DNA of 64,000 nucleotides from Streptomyces griseicoloratus (GTDB lineage Bacteria; Actinomycetota; Actinomycetes; Streptomycetales; Streptomycetaceae): NCBI RefSeq assembly GCF_014534645.1, contig NZ_JACVQF010000222.1:1-64000 (forward strand), read 5' to 3'. The notes under the pieces are model-generated. The model did no database searches, was not told the origin of the DNA, and worked only from the letters and a program-made list of their open reading frames with translations. Below are positions 16,089 to 25,080 of the stretch, in pieces (positions within the stretch are counted from its first letter, which is position 1; every line of letters starts with the position of its first letter). The translations under genes were made by a program, and so were the position numbers.

Positions 16089-16927
16089 GCCTGCACCCGG
16101 CCGTGCCGCCGGCCGCCGCCGCGGACGAGGTGGGCTCCCCCACCGTCGTCTGCGCCTTCGCCGTCACCCGCACCCCGCCCCCGGACCACGCGCTGGTGTC
16201 GGCCACCGGGCACGAGGAGGGCGGTCCGCTGCGCGTCCTGCGCGCCGGGAACCTGTGCCTGATCGTCCAGGACGTTCCCGCGGCCCTCTTCGACTCGGCC
16301 GCGCTGACCGAGCGCCTCAACCGGCCCGACGACCTCGAACGCTGTGCCCGGGCCCACCACCGGGGCGTCGAGGCGGTCTTCCGGGCAGGTCCGGTCGTAC
16401 CGCTGCCGATGGCGAGCCTGTACCGGGACGACCACAGCGCGGCACGGGCCGTCACCGCCCGGGAGGCGGCGCTCGCCGCCCTGCTCGACCGGCTCGGCGG
16501 CCGCACGGAGTGGGCGGTGAAGGTGCACGCCGTCGAAGCGGACGCCCCCGCCGACGACAGCAACGGCACCGGCACCGGCACCGGCACCGGCACCGGCGGA
16601 CGGGCCTACCTCAGCCGCGCCAGCGCACGGCGACGCGCCCGGCAGGACGCGCACGGGAAGGCCCTCGCGGAGGCCGAGGCCGTCGATGCGGAACTGCGGC
16701 GTCATGCCGTGGCGGCGACACGGCACCGCCCGCAGAGCGAGCAGCTGACCGGCCGGCGCACCCCGCAGCTGCTCAACGCCGCCTACCTGGTGGACGACAC
16801 GGAGCGGCCCGCCTTCGCCGCGGCCCTGGAGCGGGTCGGTGCGGACGGCCGGCACACCACCGTGGAGATCCATGTGTCGGGGCCCTGGATCCCGTACTCC
16901 TTCGCCCGGCTGGAGGACGGTTCATGA
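16085..16927 (+). CDS. gvpL: gas vesicle protein GvpL (GvpL/GvpF family)
   Basis: A 280-aa paralogue of the operon's gvpF. It begins TVVCAFAVTRTP, has HHRGVEAVFRAGPVVPLPMAS (the same hallmark as gvpF) and ends HVSGPWIPYSFARLE. A low-complexity (Gly-Thr) linker near residue 160 is encoded by five GGCACC units and separates the two domains; its length may vary by slippage. GTGA overlap with gvpJ upstream and ATGA with gvpS downstream. Confidence 0.88.
   Translation: MSLHPAVPPAAAADEVGSPTVVCAFAVTRTPPPDHALVSATGHEEGGPLRVLRAGNLCLIVQDVPAALFDSAALTERLNRPDDLERCARAHHRGVEAVFRAGPVVPLPMASLYRDDHSAARAVTAREAALAALLDRLGGRTEWAVKVHAVEADAPADDSNGTGTGTGTGTGGRAYLSRASARRRARQDAHGKALAEAEAVDAELRRHAVAATRHRPQSEQLTGRRTPQLLNAAYLVDDTERPAFAAALERVGADGRHTTVEIHVSGPWIPYSFARLEDGS
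16565..16594 (+). repeat. in-frame (GGCACC)5 microsatellite in gvpL
   Basis: Five perfect GGCACC units encode alternating Gly-Thr. The 6-bp unit preserves the frame, so slippage would alter linker length only. Confidence 0.75.
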
Positions 16928-17172
16928 CCGCCGTGGACCCCCGCTCGCCGGGCCCCGCGCCCGTGCCCTGGGGCGGCCCGGAACCGTACGCGCCGATCGG
17001 CGTCCCCCTCGTGGACCTGCTGGACCGGGTGCTGGCGACCGGCGTGGTGGTCAGCGGGGACCTGGTGCTGGCCATAGCCGACGTGCCCCTGGTGCGGATC
17101 TCCCTGCACGCCCTGCTGTCGTCGGTCAACGAGCGGGTGCCCGCTCCCTGGCCGGACAGCGGGCCGCTGTGA
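16924..17172 (+). CDS. gvpS: gas vesicle protein GvpS (GvpA-like)
   Basis: An 82-aa GvpA-like protein with the core VPLVDLLDRVLATGVVVSGD and LAIADVPLVRISLHALLSS, preceded by a Pro-rich start. It occupies the gvpS position of the Streptomyces order O-A-F-G-Y-Z-J-L-S-K. Both ends overlap neighbouring genes by four bases, so it is co-translated with gvpL and gvpK. Confidence 0.85.
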   Translation: MTAVDPRSPGPAPVPWGGPEPYAPIGVPLVDLLDRVLATGVVVSGDLVLAIADVPLVRISLHALLSSVNERVPAPWPDSGPL

Positions 17173-17471
17173 CCGCGCCCCGGGCGGCCCGCGCCCTCGA
17201 CCTGGACCCCGAGCGGGTCACGGACGACCTGGCCGCCCTCGTCCTGACCGTGGTGGAGCTCCTGCGGCAGCTGATGGAGCGCCAGGCCGTGCGCCGCTTC
17301 GACGAGGGCACGCTGAGCGCGGAGCAGGAGGACCGGCTCGGCACGGCGCTCATGCTGCTCGACGAGCGCATGGACGAGCTGTGCGCGCGGCACGGCCTGA
17401 GCCGGAGCGACCTCAACCTCGACCTCGGCCCGCTGGGTCCCCTCCTGGCCGACCCCGGCCCCGATCCCTGA
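17169..17471 (+). CDS. gvpK: gas vesicle protein GvpK
   Basis: A 100-aa GvpK protein, last gene of the operon. The family helices are visible as ALVLTVVELLRQLMERQAVRRF and LGTALMLLDERMDELC, followed by the C-terminal LNLDLGPLGPLL. Length matches the family. It overlaps gvpS by GTGA. Confidence 0.88.
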   Translation: MTAPRAARALDLDPERVTDDLAALVLTVVELLRQLMERQAVRRFDEGTLSAEQEDRLGTALMLLDERMDELCARHGLSRSDLNLDLGPLGPLLADPGPDP

Positions 17472-17524
17472 CGCCGAGGACACGGGCCCGGCCGGGCCGA
17501 CCGGCGATCGTTATGATGACGCGG

Positions 17525-17537
17525 AAACGCTCAAACG
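17525..17537. promoter_or_regulatory. operator AAACGCTCAAACG before the regulator gene
   Basis: This 13-mer, 25 bp before the regulator start, is the exact reverse complement of the 13-mer at 18725-18737 before the uptake operon. Identical AT-rich sites flanking a regulator gene point to its operator and to autoregulation. Confidence 0.72.
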
Positions 17538-17562
17538 AACATCTCCGGGTGGGGGAGGTCCG

Positions 17563-18723
17563 ATGCGGGAGCCGGTCGATCTCAGGCGTCAGCGGATTCT
17601 GGCTGCGGTGCAGGCACGCGGCACCGCGCGGGTGCGCGATCTCGCCGCAGAGTTGCAGGTCTCGGTGGTGACGGTGCGCCGGGACGTGGAGGAACTGACG
17701 CGCGAGGGCAGGCTGCTGCGCGGACACGGTGTCGTCCGTTCGCCGGTGCCCGTCGGGGAGGCTCCCGAGGGCGGCCCCCCGGACGGGGACCGGGTGGCCG
17801 TCGTGGTCCCGGCCCGGCACTCGTACCTGACGGAGACCCTGCACGGCGCCCGCACGGTCCTGGAGGAGGCCGGACTGCGCTTCGCGCTGCACCTCGCGCC
17901 CCAGGCGGACGGCGCCGAGCGCCCGCTGGTGGAGCGGGCGCTGGAGGACGGCGCGCGGGGCCTGCTGCTCGCGCCCCGGTGGCGCAGCCTCGCGGCGGAG
18001 GAGGCCGACTACGCGTGGCTGGCCGCGCTGGAGGTGCCGACGGTGCTGATGGAGCGGCGCCCGCGGCCGGGCAGCGCGCCGCACGCGCTGGACTCGGTGT
18101 GCTCGGACCACGGGTACGGCGCGCATCTGGCGGTGGAGCACCTGGTGGGGCTGGGTCACCGGCGCATCGTGTTCGCGACGCGGGACGACAGCCCGACCGC
18201 GCGTTCGCTGCGGGCCGCCTTCGCCCGGATCGCCGGCGCACATCCGCTGGTGGAGGAGTGGACGTGGGCGCTCAGCGCGCCGGAGTCCGGGCAGGAGGGG
18301 CCGTACTCCGCGGACGAGACGGCCGAACTGCCCGCGCTGCTGCGCAAGGTGGGGGCGACCGCGGTGGTGCTGCACGGCGACGTGGACGCGGTGATGATCG
18401 TCCAGCGGCTGGCGGCCGAGGGGGTGCGGGTGCCGGAGGACTGCTCGGTCGTGGCGTACGACGACGTGGTGGCCGGTCTGGCCACGCCTCCGCTGACGGC
18501 GGTGGCCCCGCCGAAGGGCGAGATCGGCCGGGTGGCCGCGGACCTGTTGCTGCAGCGTCTGCAGGGCCTTTCGGGGACGGGAGGGGCGGTGCGGCGGGTC
18601 GAGTTGCTGCCGCGGCTGATGGTGCGCGGCTCGACGCGGCGGATCGACGACCCCGACGACGACCCCGGCGGTGCCCCGGGCAACGACTCGGGCAACGACT
18701 TGAGCAACGCTTCGACTGAATGA
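17563..18723 (+). CDS. DeoR-HTH/LacI-type sugar-responsive transcriptional regulator
   Basis: A 386-aa hybrid regulator. Residues 5-58 form a DeoR-type winged helix (RILAAVQARGTARVRDLAAE, then VSVVTVRRDVEELTREG); residues 70-360 form a periplasmic-binding-protein-like domain of the LacI type (HLVGLGHRRIVFATR; EGVRVPEDCSVVAYDDV), which binds small sugars. The C-terminal 25 residues are Asp/Asn-rich. ATG 17563 follows GGGGGAGG. It sits directly upstream of a sugar ABC operon on the same strand and both transcripts carry the same 13-bp site, so it most likely controls that operon. Confidence 0.85.
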   Translation: MREPVDLRRQRILAAVQARGTARVRDLAAELQVSVVTVRRDVEELTREGRLLRGHGVVRSPVPVGEAPEGGPPDGDRVAVVVPARHSYLTETLHGARTVLEEAGLRFALHLAPQADGAERPLVERALEDGARGLLLAPRWRSLAAEEADYAWLAALEVPTVLMERRPRPGSAPHALDSVCSDHGYGAHLAVEHLVGLGHRRIVFATRDDSPTARSLRAAFARIAGAHPLVEEWTWALSAPESGQEGPYSADETAELPALLRKVGATAVVLHGDVDAVMIVQRLAAEGVRVPEDCSVVAYDDVVAGLATPPLTAVAPPKGEIGRVAADLLLQRLQGLSGTGGAVRRVELLPRLMVRGSTRRIDDPDDDPGGAPGNDSGNDLSNASTE

Positions 18724-18724
18724 G

Positions 18725-18737
18725 CGTTTGAGCGTTT
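18725..18737. promoter_or_regulatory. operator CGTTTGAGCGTTT before the uptake operon
   Basis: The mirror copy of the 17525 site, starting 2 bp after the regulator stop and about 105 bp before the binding-protein gene. It lies in an AT-rich patch with GAGCGTTT repeated twice (18722-18737) and further GCGTT copies downstream, so more than one half-site may be bound. Confidence 0.72.
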
Positions 18738-18841
18738 TATTTTCTTCTGATCGATCTATTGACCGTTTGCGTTGGGGCGTTGAGTATTCCCGTGTCCCGA
18801 ACAGTCGTGTCCGCAGACACGCAGGAGCCGCGGGAGGCGCC

Positions 18842-20173
18842 ATGCCCGGTCGACGCAGCCGTCGATCCGTGCTCGCCGCGATGGCCGCCGTACCACTGAC
18901 AGGAGCCGTGAGCGCCTGCAGCGGGGAGAACGGCGAGCGGTCGGGCGGCACGAGCCGTACCACGCGCATCACTTTCTGGTCCGCCCTGCGCGGCAGCCAG
19001 GAGGTGGTCGACGCCTTCAATCGCACACACGACCGCATCCAGGTCGACTTCCAGCAGATCCCCTCCGGAGGGCAGGGCGGCTACGCCAAGCTCAGCAACG
19101 CCGCCCGGGCCGGCAACGCCCCCGACGTCGCCACGATCGAGTATCCGCAGGTGCCGGGGTACGCCATCGACGGCGTCGCCCGGGACATCACCGACCTGGT
19201 CAGCGACGGTCTGCGGCGCAAACTGCTGCCGCAGGCGCTCGGGCTGACCACCTTCGAGGGGCGGGTGTTCAGCGTGCCGCTGGACGTCGAGCCCATGGTG
19301 ATGCACTACCGCGCCGACCTCTTCGACCGCTACGGGCTGCACGTACCCCGTACCTGGGACGAATTCGCCGAGCAGGCGTCGGCCGTGCGCCGCAAGGCAC
19401 CCGACCGGAGGCTGGTGCTGTTCCCCACCGACGGGATGACGCAGTTCGCCGCGTACGCCTGGCAGGCCGGCGCACAGTGGTTCGACACCTCCCGCGGGGC
19501 CTGGAACGTCTCCCTCGCCGACGCCCCGACCCGACGGGTCGCGGCGTACTGGCAGCGGCTCATCGACCGGGACGACGTCTTCATGAACGCCGTCGAGAGC
19601 AGGCAGTCGGACGCGCAGATCGGCAACGGACTGGTCCTCACCCGGCTCAGCGGGGCCTGGGACGCGGGCGCGCAGATGAACGCGCGGCCCGGGCAGAAGG
19701 GCCAGTGGCGGATCGCCCCGCTGCCGCAGTGGGACACCGGCCGCCCGGCCGTCGGCACGCACGGCGGCTCCACCTTCGCCGTCACCAAGGACAGCCGGCA
19801 CCCCGAGGCCGCCATGGAGTTCATCGAGTGGCAGGTCTCCCACCCGGACGCCCTGCGCGCCCGGCTCTCCAGCGGCACCAGCAGCCAGTACCCGGCCGCG
19901 CCCGGTCTGGTCGCCGTCGGCCGCGAGGCGTTCGACCGGTCGTACTACGGCGGGCAGGACATCTACGGCCTGTTCGAGGAGGAGGCAGAGAAGATCGGCG
20001 AGGGCTGGGTCTGGGGCCCGCGCATGAGCGCCACCCAGAAGGTGATGCAGGACTCCTTCGCCCGCGTCGGCGCGGGCCAGGGCAGCCTCGTCGAGTCCCT
20101 GCGCACCGCCCAGGAGGGCACCATGCCCGACCTCAAGGCCCTGGGCCTCGCCACCACCCAGCACAGCACCTGA
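18842..20173 (+). CDS. ABC transporter sugar-binding lipoprotein
   Basis: A 443-aa extracellular solute-binding protein of family 1 (CUT1 uptake). A Tat-like RRSRRS start is followed by a hydrophobic stretch and lipobox VSAC near residue 27, so it is a lipoprotein on the outer face of the membrane. ITFWSALRGSQEVVDAFNR, PDVATIEYPQVPGYA and THGGSTFAVTKDSRHPEAA are typical family segments. It is followed by two permeases but no ATPase; in Streptomyces the shared ATPase MsiK usually energises such systems. The ligand is probably an oligosaccharide. Confidence 0.9.
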   Translation: MPGRRSRRSVLAAMAAVPLTGAVSACSGENGERSGGTSRTTRITFWSALRGSQEVVDAFNRTHDRIQVDFQQIPSGGQGGYAKLSNAARAGNAPDVATIEYPQVPGYAIDGVARDITDLVSDGLRRKLLPQALGLTTFEGRVFSVPLDVEPMVMHYRADLFDRYGLHVPRTWDEFAEQASAVRRKAPDRRLVLFPTDGMTQFAAYAWQAGAQWFDTSRGAWNVSLADAPTRRVAAYWQRLIDRDDVFMNAVESRQSDAQIGNGLVLTRLSGAWDAGAQMNARPGQKGQWRIAPLPQWDTGRPAVGTHGGSTFAVTKDSRHPEAAMEFIEWQVSHPDALRARLSSGTSSQYPAAPGLVAVGREAFDRSYYGGQDIYGLFEEEAEKIGEGWVWGPRMSATQKVMQDSFARVGAGQGSLVESLRTAQEGTMPDLKALGLATTQHST

Positions 20174-20198
20174 GCCGTCGAAAGGCAGGTGACACCCC

Positions 20199-21188
20199 AT
20201 GACCGCGACCACCCAGCAACGGGTGCCGGCCGGCACCGCCCGCGCCGCCGCCCCGTCCCCCTCCACCGCCGGACTGCGCGCCCGCCGGGCGGCGAGGCGC
20301 CGTCAGCTGACCGCCTGCGGCGTGCTCATGACGCCGTTCTTCGCCCTGCTGGTCACCGTTTTCCTGATCCCCGTCGGCACGGCCGTCTACCTCAGCTTCT
20401 ACAGCGACGACCAGCCCGGCCTCGGCTTCGGCCCGGAGCGCACCGTCTTCGTCGGGCTGCGCTCCTACGCGGCCGTCCTGACCGACCCGACCTTCCTCGG
20501 CGGGCTCGGCACCGTCGCGCTGTACTGCCTGATCTACATCCCGCTCATGGTCGCCGGCGCGCTCGCCCTCGCCCTGCTGCTGGACTCCGGCGTGGTGCGC
20601 CTGCGCGCCTTCGCCCAGCTCGGCCTGTTCCTGCCGCACGCGGTCCCCGGCATCATCGCGGCCCTGATCTGGCTGTACCTGTACACGCCGGGCATCAGCC
20701 CGGTGATCGACCTGTTCGCCCGCGCCGACATCACGATCGACTTCCTCGGCGTGCACACGGTGATCCCGTCCATCGTGAACATCGCCCTGTGGAGCAACCT
20801 CGGCTACAACATGGTGGTCTTCTACGCCGCCCTGCAGGCCGTGCCCCGCGAGGTGATCGAGGCGTCCGTCGTCGACGGCGCCGGGCCGGTGCGCACGGCG
20901 CTCCAGGTCAAGACCCCGCTCGTGCGCGCCTCCATCGTCATGGTCGCGATCTTCACCCTGATCTGGGCGCTGCAGCTCTTCACCGAGCCGATGCTGCTCA
21001 GCCAGTCCTCCCCGATGATCAACTCCCGGTTCTCGCCGAGCATGTACATCTACGACGCGGCCTTCACCCGCAACAACTACGGCCTGGCGGCGGCCGCCTC
21101 GGTGGTCCTGCTGGTGTGCACCATCGCCCTGTCCTACGGCGTCACCCGCTTCACCAGCCGCGCCGACGTCGCCGAGGAGGCCCGATGA
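20199..21188 (+). CDS. ABC transporter permease (MalF-like, CUT1)
   Basis: A 329-aa permease with six membrane segments after a basic 45-residue cytoplasmic start. The EAA coupling loop reads EVIEASVVDGAGPVRTALQ and contacts the ATPase. It starts 25 bp after the binding protein and its stop overlaps the second permease (ATGA). Confidence 0.9.
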   Translation: MTATTQQRVPAGTARAAAPSPSTAGLRARRAARRRQLTACGVLMTPFFALLVTVFLIPVGTAVYLSFYSDDQPGLGFGPERTVFVGLRSYAAVLTDPTFLGGLGTVALYCLIYIPLMVAGALALALLLDSGVVRLRAFAQLGLFLPHAVPGIIAALIWLYLYTPGISPVIDLFARADITIDFLGVHTVIPSIVNIALWSNLGYNMVVFYAALQAVPREVIEASVVDGAGPVRTALQVKTPLVRASIVMVAIFTLIWALQLFTEPMLLSQSSPMINSRFSPSMYIYDAAFTRNNYGLAAAASVVLLVCTIALSYGVTRFTSRADVAEEAR

Positions 21189-22048
21189 GCGCCACCGACA
21201 GTTCCCTGTCACGCCCGAAGCTGCTGGGCCGTACCACGGTCAACGTGGTCGTCGCGGTCTCCGTCCTCTACACGCTGCTGCCGGTGCTGTGGCTGGTGCT
21301 CGCCGCCGCGAAGAACCGGGACGCGCTGTTCGGCAGCGACCTGCTGTCCCTGAGCGACTTCTCGTTCGTGCAGAACCTGGAGGACCTGTTCGCCATGGAC
21401 GGCGGACTGTACGGCCGCTGGTACCTCAACAGCCTGCTGTACGCGGTGCTCGGCGCCGCGGTGGGCGCGCTGCTGAGCGTGGCCTGCGGCTACGCCTTCG
21501 ACAAGTACCGCTTCCGCCACAAGGAGAAGCTGTTCGGCCTGGTGCTGGCGGCGGTCATGGTGCCGCAGACGGTCCTCGCGCTGCCGCTGTACCTGATGGC
21601 CTCCGAGGCCGGCCTGGTCAACACCTTCTGGGCGGTGTTCGTCCCGGTGCTGTTCAACCCGTTCGGCGTCTACCTCGGCCGCATCTTCAGCCGGGGCTAT
21701 GTGCCCGACGAGGTCCTGGAGGCGGCGCGGGTGGACGGGGCGGGCGAGCTGACCACGTACGCCCGGGTGGCGCTGCGGATGCTCGGCCCCGGTCTGATCA
21801 CCGTGTTCCTGTTCCAGCTCACCGCCATCTGGAACAACTTCTTCCTGCCGATGGTGATGCTGTCCGACCAGGACCTGTATCCCGTCAGCCTCGGCCTGTA
21901 CCAGTGGAACAGCTCCGCGTCCGTCTCGCCGGAGTACTACCCCGTGGTGATCATGGGCTCGTTGCTCGCCGTACTGCCGCTCATCCTCGCCTTCGTGCTG
22001 CTCCAGCGATTCTGGCGCAGCGGCCTGACCGCCGGAGCAGTCAAGTGA
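21185..22048 (+). CDS. ABC transporter permease (MalG-like, CUT1)
   Basis: A 287-aa permease, partner of the preceding one, with six membrane segments. Its EAA loop reads EVLEAARVDGAGELTTYAR. The ATG overlaps the upstream stop and its TGA overlaps the dehydrogenase GTG, so the operon is translationally coupled. Confidence 0.9.
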   Translation: MSATDSSLSRPKLLGRTTVNVVVAVSVLYTLLPVLWLVLAAAKNRDALFGSDLLSLSDFSFVQNLEDLFAMDGGLYGRWYLNSLLYAVLGAAVGALLSVACGYAFDKYRFRHKEKLFGLVLAAVMVPQTVLALPLYLMASEAGLVNTFWAVFVPVLFNPFGVYLGRIFSRGYVPDEVLEAARVDGAGELTTYARVALRMLGPGLITVFLFQLTAIWNNFFLPMVMLSDQDLYPVSLGLYQWNSSASVSPEYYPVVIMGSLLAVLPLILAFVLLQRFWRSGLTAGAVK

Positions 22049-23076
22049 CCCTGCACGTTCCCGGCCCCGGTTTCCGGCCCCGTGCCGCCGTGGCCATGTC
22101 CAAGGACGCCGCCTCGGCCGTCCTCGACCCGGAGTCGCTCGCCGCGTTCCGCGCGCTGTGCGACCTCGCCCCGTTCCCGGTTCTGGACGACCTGTCCACA
22201 CCGCGGGCGAGGTCCCTGCTGGCCGACGCCGACCTGCTGATCACCGGCTGGGGCTGTCCGCCGCTGGACGCGGACGTGCTGCGGGCGGCGCCCCGGCTGC
22301 GGGCCGTGGTGCACACCGCCGGCAGCGTCCGCGGCCATGTCACCGACGCCTGCTGGGAGCGCGGCATCGAGGTCTCCTCCGCCGCCGCGGCCAACGCCGT
22401 GCCGGTGGCCGAGTACACCCTCGGCATGATCCTGCTGACCGGCAAGCGGGTCCTGGAGCGGGCCCGCGACTACCGGGCCTCCCGGACGCGCGGCAACTGG
22501 CTGCGCACCCCGCGCTCCGTCGGCAACTACCACCGCACCGTCGGCATCCTGTCGGCGTCCCTGATCGGCCGCCGGGTCATCGAACTGCTGCGCCCGCACG
22601 ACGTCGAGGTGCTGCTGCACGACCCGTACGTCACCGACGCCGAGGCGGCCGGACTCGGCGTGGAGCGCGTGGAGCTGCCGGAGCTGTTCGCGCGCTGCGA
22701 CACGGTCAGCGTGCACACTCCGCTGCTGCCCACCACCCGCGGCCTGGTGAGCCGTGCGCTGATCGACGCGATGCCCGACGGGGCCGTGCTGATCAACACC
22801 TCGCGCGGCGCGGTCGTCGACCAGGAGGCGCTGACCGACGCCGTCCTCGCCGGCCGGGTGCGGGCCGTGCTGGACGTGACCGACCCCGAGGTGCTGCCAC
22901 CGGAACACCCCCTGTGGGACGCGGAGCACGCCCTCATCACGCCCCACCTCGCCGGTTCCGAGGGCAACGAGTGGCGCCGCCTGGCCGACCTCGCGCTCGC
23001 CGAGACCGCCCGCTGGGCCTCCGGCGCCGGCTTCCTCCATCCCGTACGACGCGAAAGGCTGGCCTTCCTCGCATGA
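22045..23076 (+). CDS. D-isomer-specific 2-hydroxyacid dehydrogenase family protein
   Basis: A 343-aa NAD-dependent oxidoreductase. The nucleotide-binding segment is GILSASLIGRRVIEL, where the usual GxGxxG reads G-x-S-x-x-x-G, a variant seen in some members. Catalytic residues are present: Arg in NTSRGAVVD, Glu in DPEVLPPEHPL, His in ITPHLAGSEG. The expected reaction is reversible oxidation of a 2-hydroxyacid to a 2-ketoacid. Coupling with sugar import and a DUF2264 enzyme suggests action on an acidic sugar derivative, an inference. Confidence 0.85.
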   Translation: MTLHVPGPGFRPRAAVAMSKDAASAVLDPESLAAFRALCDLAPFPVLDDLSTPRARSLLADADLLITGWGCPPLDADVLRAAPRLRAVVHTAGSVRGHVTDACWERGIEVSSAAAANAVPVAEYTLGMILLTGKRVLERARDYRASRTRGNWLRTPRSVGNYHRTVGILSASLIGRRVIELLRPHDVEVLLHDPYVTDAEAAGLGVERVELPELFARCDTVSVHTPLLPTTRGLVSRALIDAMPDGAVLINTSRGAVVDQEALTDAVLAGRVRAVLDVTDPEVLPPEHPLWDAEHALITPHLAGSEGNEWRRLADLALAETARWASGAGFLHPVRRERLAFLA

Positions 23077-24977
23077 CCATCCCGTTCGAACTGCCCGCCG
23101 AGGACCGTGCGTCGAGCCCGTACACCGGGTACACCCGGGCCCACTGGGAGGCCGTAGCCGACGGGCTCCTGACCGCTGCCTGGCGCTGGAGCACTCCCGG
23201 CTGCGCCCTGCTCGACCTGCCGGGCCGGCCCTCGCGTTCGGGGGTGCGCTCCGACGGACTGGAGGGCTATGCGCGAACGTTCCTCGCGGCGGCCTTCCGG
23301 GTGGCGGGCGCCGGCGGCGACGATCCGCACGGGTTCCTGGACCGCTACGCGCGGGGCCTGGCGGCGGGCACCCGCACGCCCGGCCGCGACGACACCGAGT
23401 CCTGGCCGCTGATCCTCGACCACGACGTGCAGGGCCAGCCCATGGTCGAGTCGGCATCGGTCGCGCTCGGGCTGCGGCTGACCGCGCCATGGCTGTGGAA
23501 GAACCTCGACGCCGGCGTCCAGGACCGGGCGGAGGAGTGGCTGCGCGGGGCGCTGCGGCACGTGCCCGCGCCGAACAACTGGTACCTGTTCCCGTACACG
23601 GTCGCCGGGTTCCTGGAGTCGGTCGGCCGCGGCGACGCCGAGACGGCGGCGGCCCGGCGGCGCGCGCTGGAGCTGATGGAGGGCTGGTACCGGGGCGACG
23701 GCTGGTACGCCGACGGGGACGGCCGCGCCTTCGACCACTACAACGGCTGGGCCCTGCACCTGTACCCGGTGCTCGACGCGCACCTGTCCGGCGACGACAC
23801 CGCGCTCGCCGCCCGGTACGGCGACCGGCTGCGCGCGCACCTGGACGGCTACGCCCTGATGTTCGGCGCGGACGGGGCGCCGCTGCACTACGGCCGGTCG
23901 CTGGCGTACCGCTTCGCCGCCTCGGCCGCCGTCGGCCTGGGCGCGCTGACCGGGTACACCCCGCTGACGCCGGGTGCCTCCCGGCGGCTGGTGAGCGGCA
24001 GCCTGCGGCACTTCCTGGAGCGAGGGGCCCTCACCGGCGACGGGCTGCTGAGCCTGGGATGGCACGGGCCACACGAGGCCACGCTGCAGCCGTACTCCGG
24101 TCCGGCCTCGCCGTACTGGGCGTCGAAGGCGTTCGTGTCGCTGCTGGCGCCCGCCGGGCATCCGCTGTGGACGACGACGGAGGAACCCGCGCCGGTGGAG
24201 AGGACCGACCGGGTGCTCGCCCTGCCGGCGCCGGGGCTGCTGGTGCAGGCGACGCGGGCCGACGGGATCGTACGGCTGCACAACCACGGCAGCGACCACG
24301 TACGGCCGCACGAGGGCGAGTCGGCCGCCGAGGACGACCCGCACTACGGGCGGCAGGCGTACTCGACGCGGACCGGGCCGACGGCGCCCGGCAACGTCGC
24401 GGACAACCATCTGTCGGTGGAGGTGAACGGCCGGCGCAGTGTGCGGCGCCGTATCCACCCGCTCGGCGCGGGGCACGGCGACGGCTGGGGCTGGGCGGCG
24501 TCCTGGCACCGGCCCGTCTTCGCCGGCGGCCCCCCGATGGTGCCGGGGCTCCGGGTGGAGAGCGTGACGGTGGCGCACGGGCCGTACGAGCTGCGGGTGC
24601 ACCGGGTGGTCGGGGCGCCGACCGGGACCCGTGTCACGCACACCGGGTGGGCGACGGGGCCCGAGGAGGCCCTGGTCTCGGCGCTGCACGGCCTGCACGG
24701 CTGGGATCCCGGCGCCGAGACGGTCCGCGCCCCGCAGGGCACCGCCTACACCCCCTGGGCCGAGATGCCCCGCCTGAGCGGCGAGGCGGGCGGCACGACC
24801 CTGCACGTCTGTCTGGCCGCGCTCACCGCCGCGCCGGGCACCGGTCCGCTCGCGGGGGCCGTCACCGAGGTCGTCGCCGACGACGCCGGTGTCGAGGTGG
24901 CCTGGGCGGACGGCGGTGCGCGCACGCGGATCTCCTTCGACCCGGTACGGGTGACGCAGCAGCCGGACCGGACGTAG
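23073..24977 (+). CDS. DUF2264 domain protein (putative carbohydrate-active)
   Basis: A 634-aa cytoplasmic protein of the DUF2264 family, with no signal peptide. The N-terminal two thirds look like an alpha/alpha toroid (WPLILDHDVQGQPMVES, NNWYLFPYTVAGFLESVG, YNGWALHLYPVLDAHL, PLHYGRSLAYRF), resembling folds used by unsaturated-uronyl hydrolases and lyases; the C-terminal third is probably beta-rich. The last gene of the uptake operon (ATGA overlap), it is a candidate for cleaving the imported sugar. No DUF2264 activity is established to my knowledge. Confidence 0.82.
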   Translation: MTIPFELPAEDRASSPYTGYTRAHWEAVADGLLTAAWRWSTPGCALLDLPGRPSRSGVRSDGLEGYARTFLAAAFRVAGAGGDDPHGFLDRYARGLAAGTRTPGRDDTESWPLILDHDVQGQPMVESASVALGLRLTAPWLWKNLDAGVQDRAEEWLRGALRHVPAPNNWYLFPYTVAGFLESVGRGDAETAAARRRALELMEGWYRGDGWYADGDGRAFDHYNGWALHLYPVLDAHLSGDDTALAARYGDRLRAHLDGYALMFGADGAPLHYGRSLAYRFAASAAVGLGALTGYTPLTPGASRRLVSGSLRHFLERGALTGDGLLSLGWHGPHEATLQPYSGPASPYWASKAFVSLLAPAGHPLWTTTEEPAPVERTDRVLALPAPGLLVQATRADGIVRLHNHGSDHVRPHEGESAAEDDPHYGRQAYSTRTGPTAPGNVADNHLSVEVNGRRSVRRRIHPLGAGHGDGWGWAASWHRPVFAGGPPMVPGLRVESVTVAHGPYELRVHRVVGAPTGTRVTHTGWATGPEEALVSALHGLHGWDPGAETVRAPQGTAYTPWAEMPRLSGEAGGTTLHVCLAALTAAPGTGPLAGAVTEVVADDAGVEVAWADGGARTRISFDPVRVTQQPDRT

Positions 24978-25080
24978 CCGCGGCCCGCCCGCGACGGTCC
25001 CCATCCCCCCGTCCGTTCGCCGGGAGCGTGGCCGGCACCAGCGGCTCTCTTGCCACGGGCCTGGCGGACGGAGGGGAACA

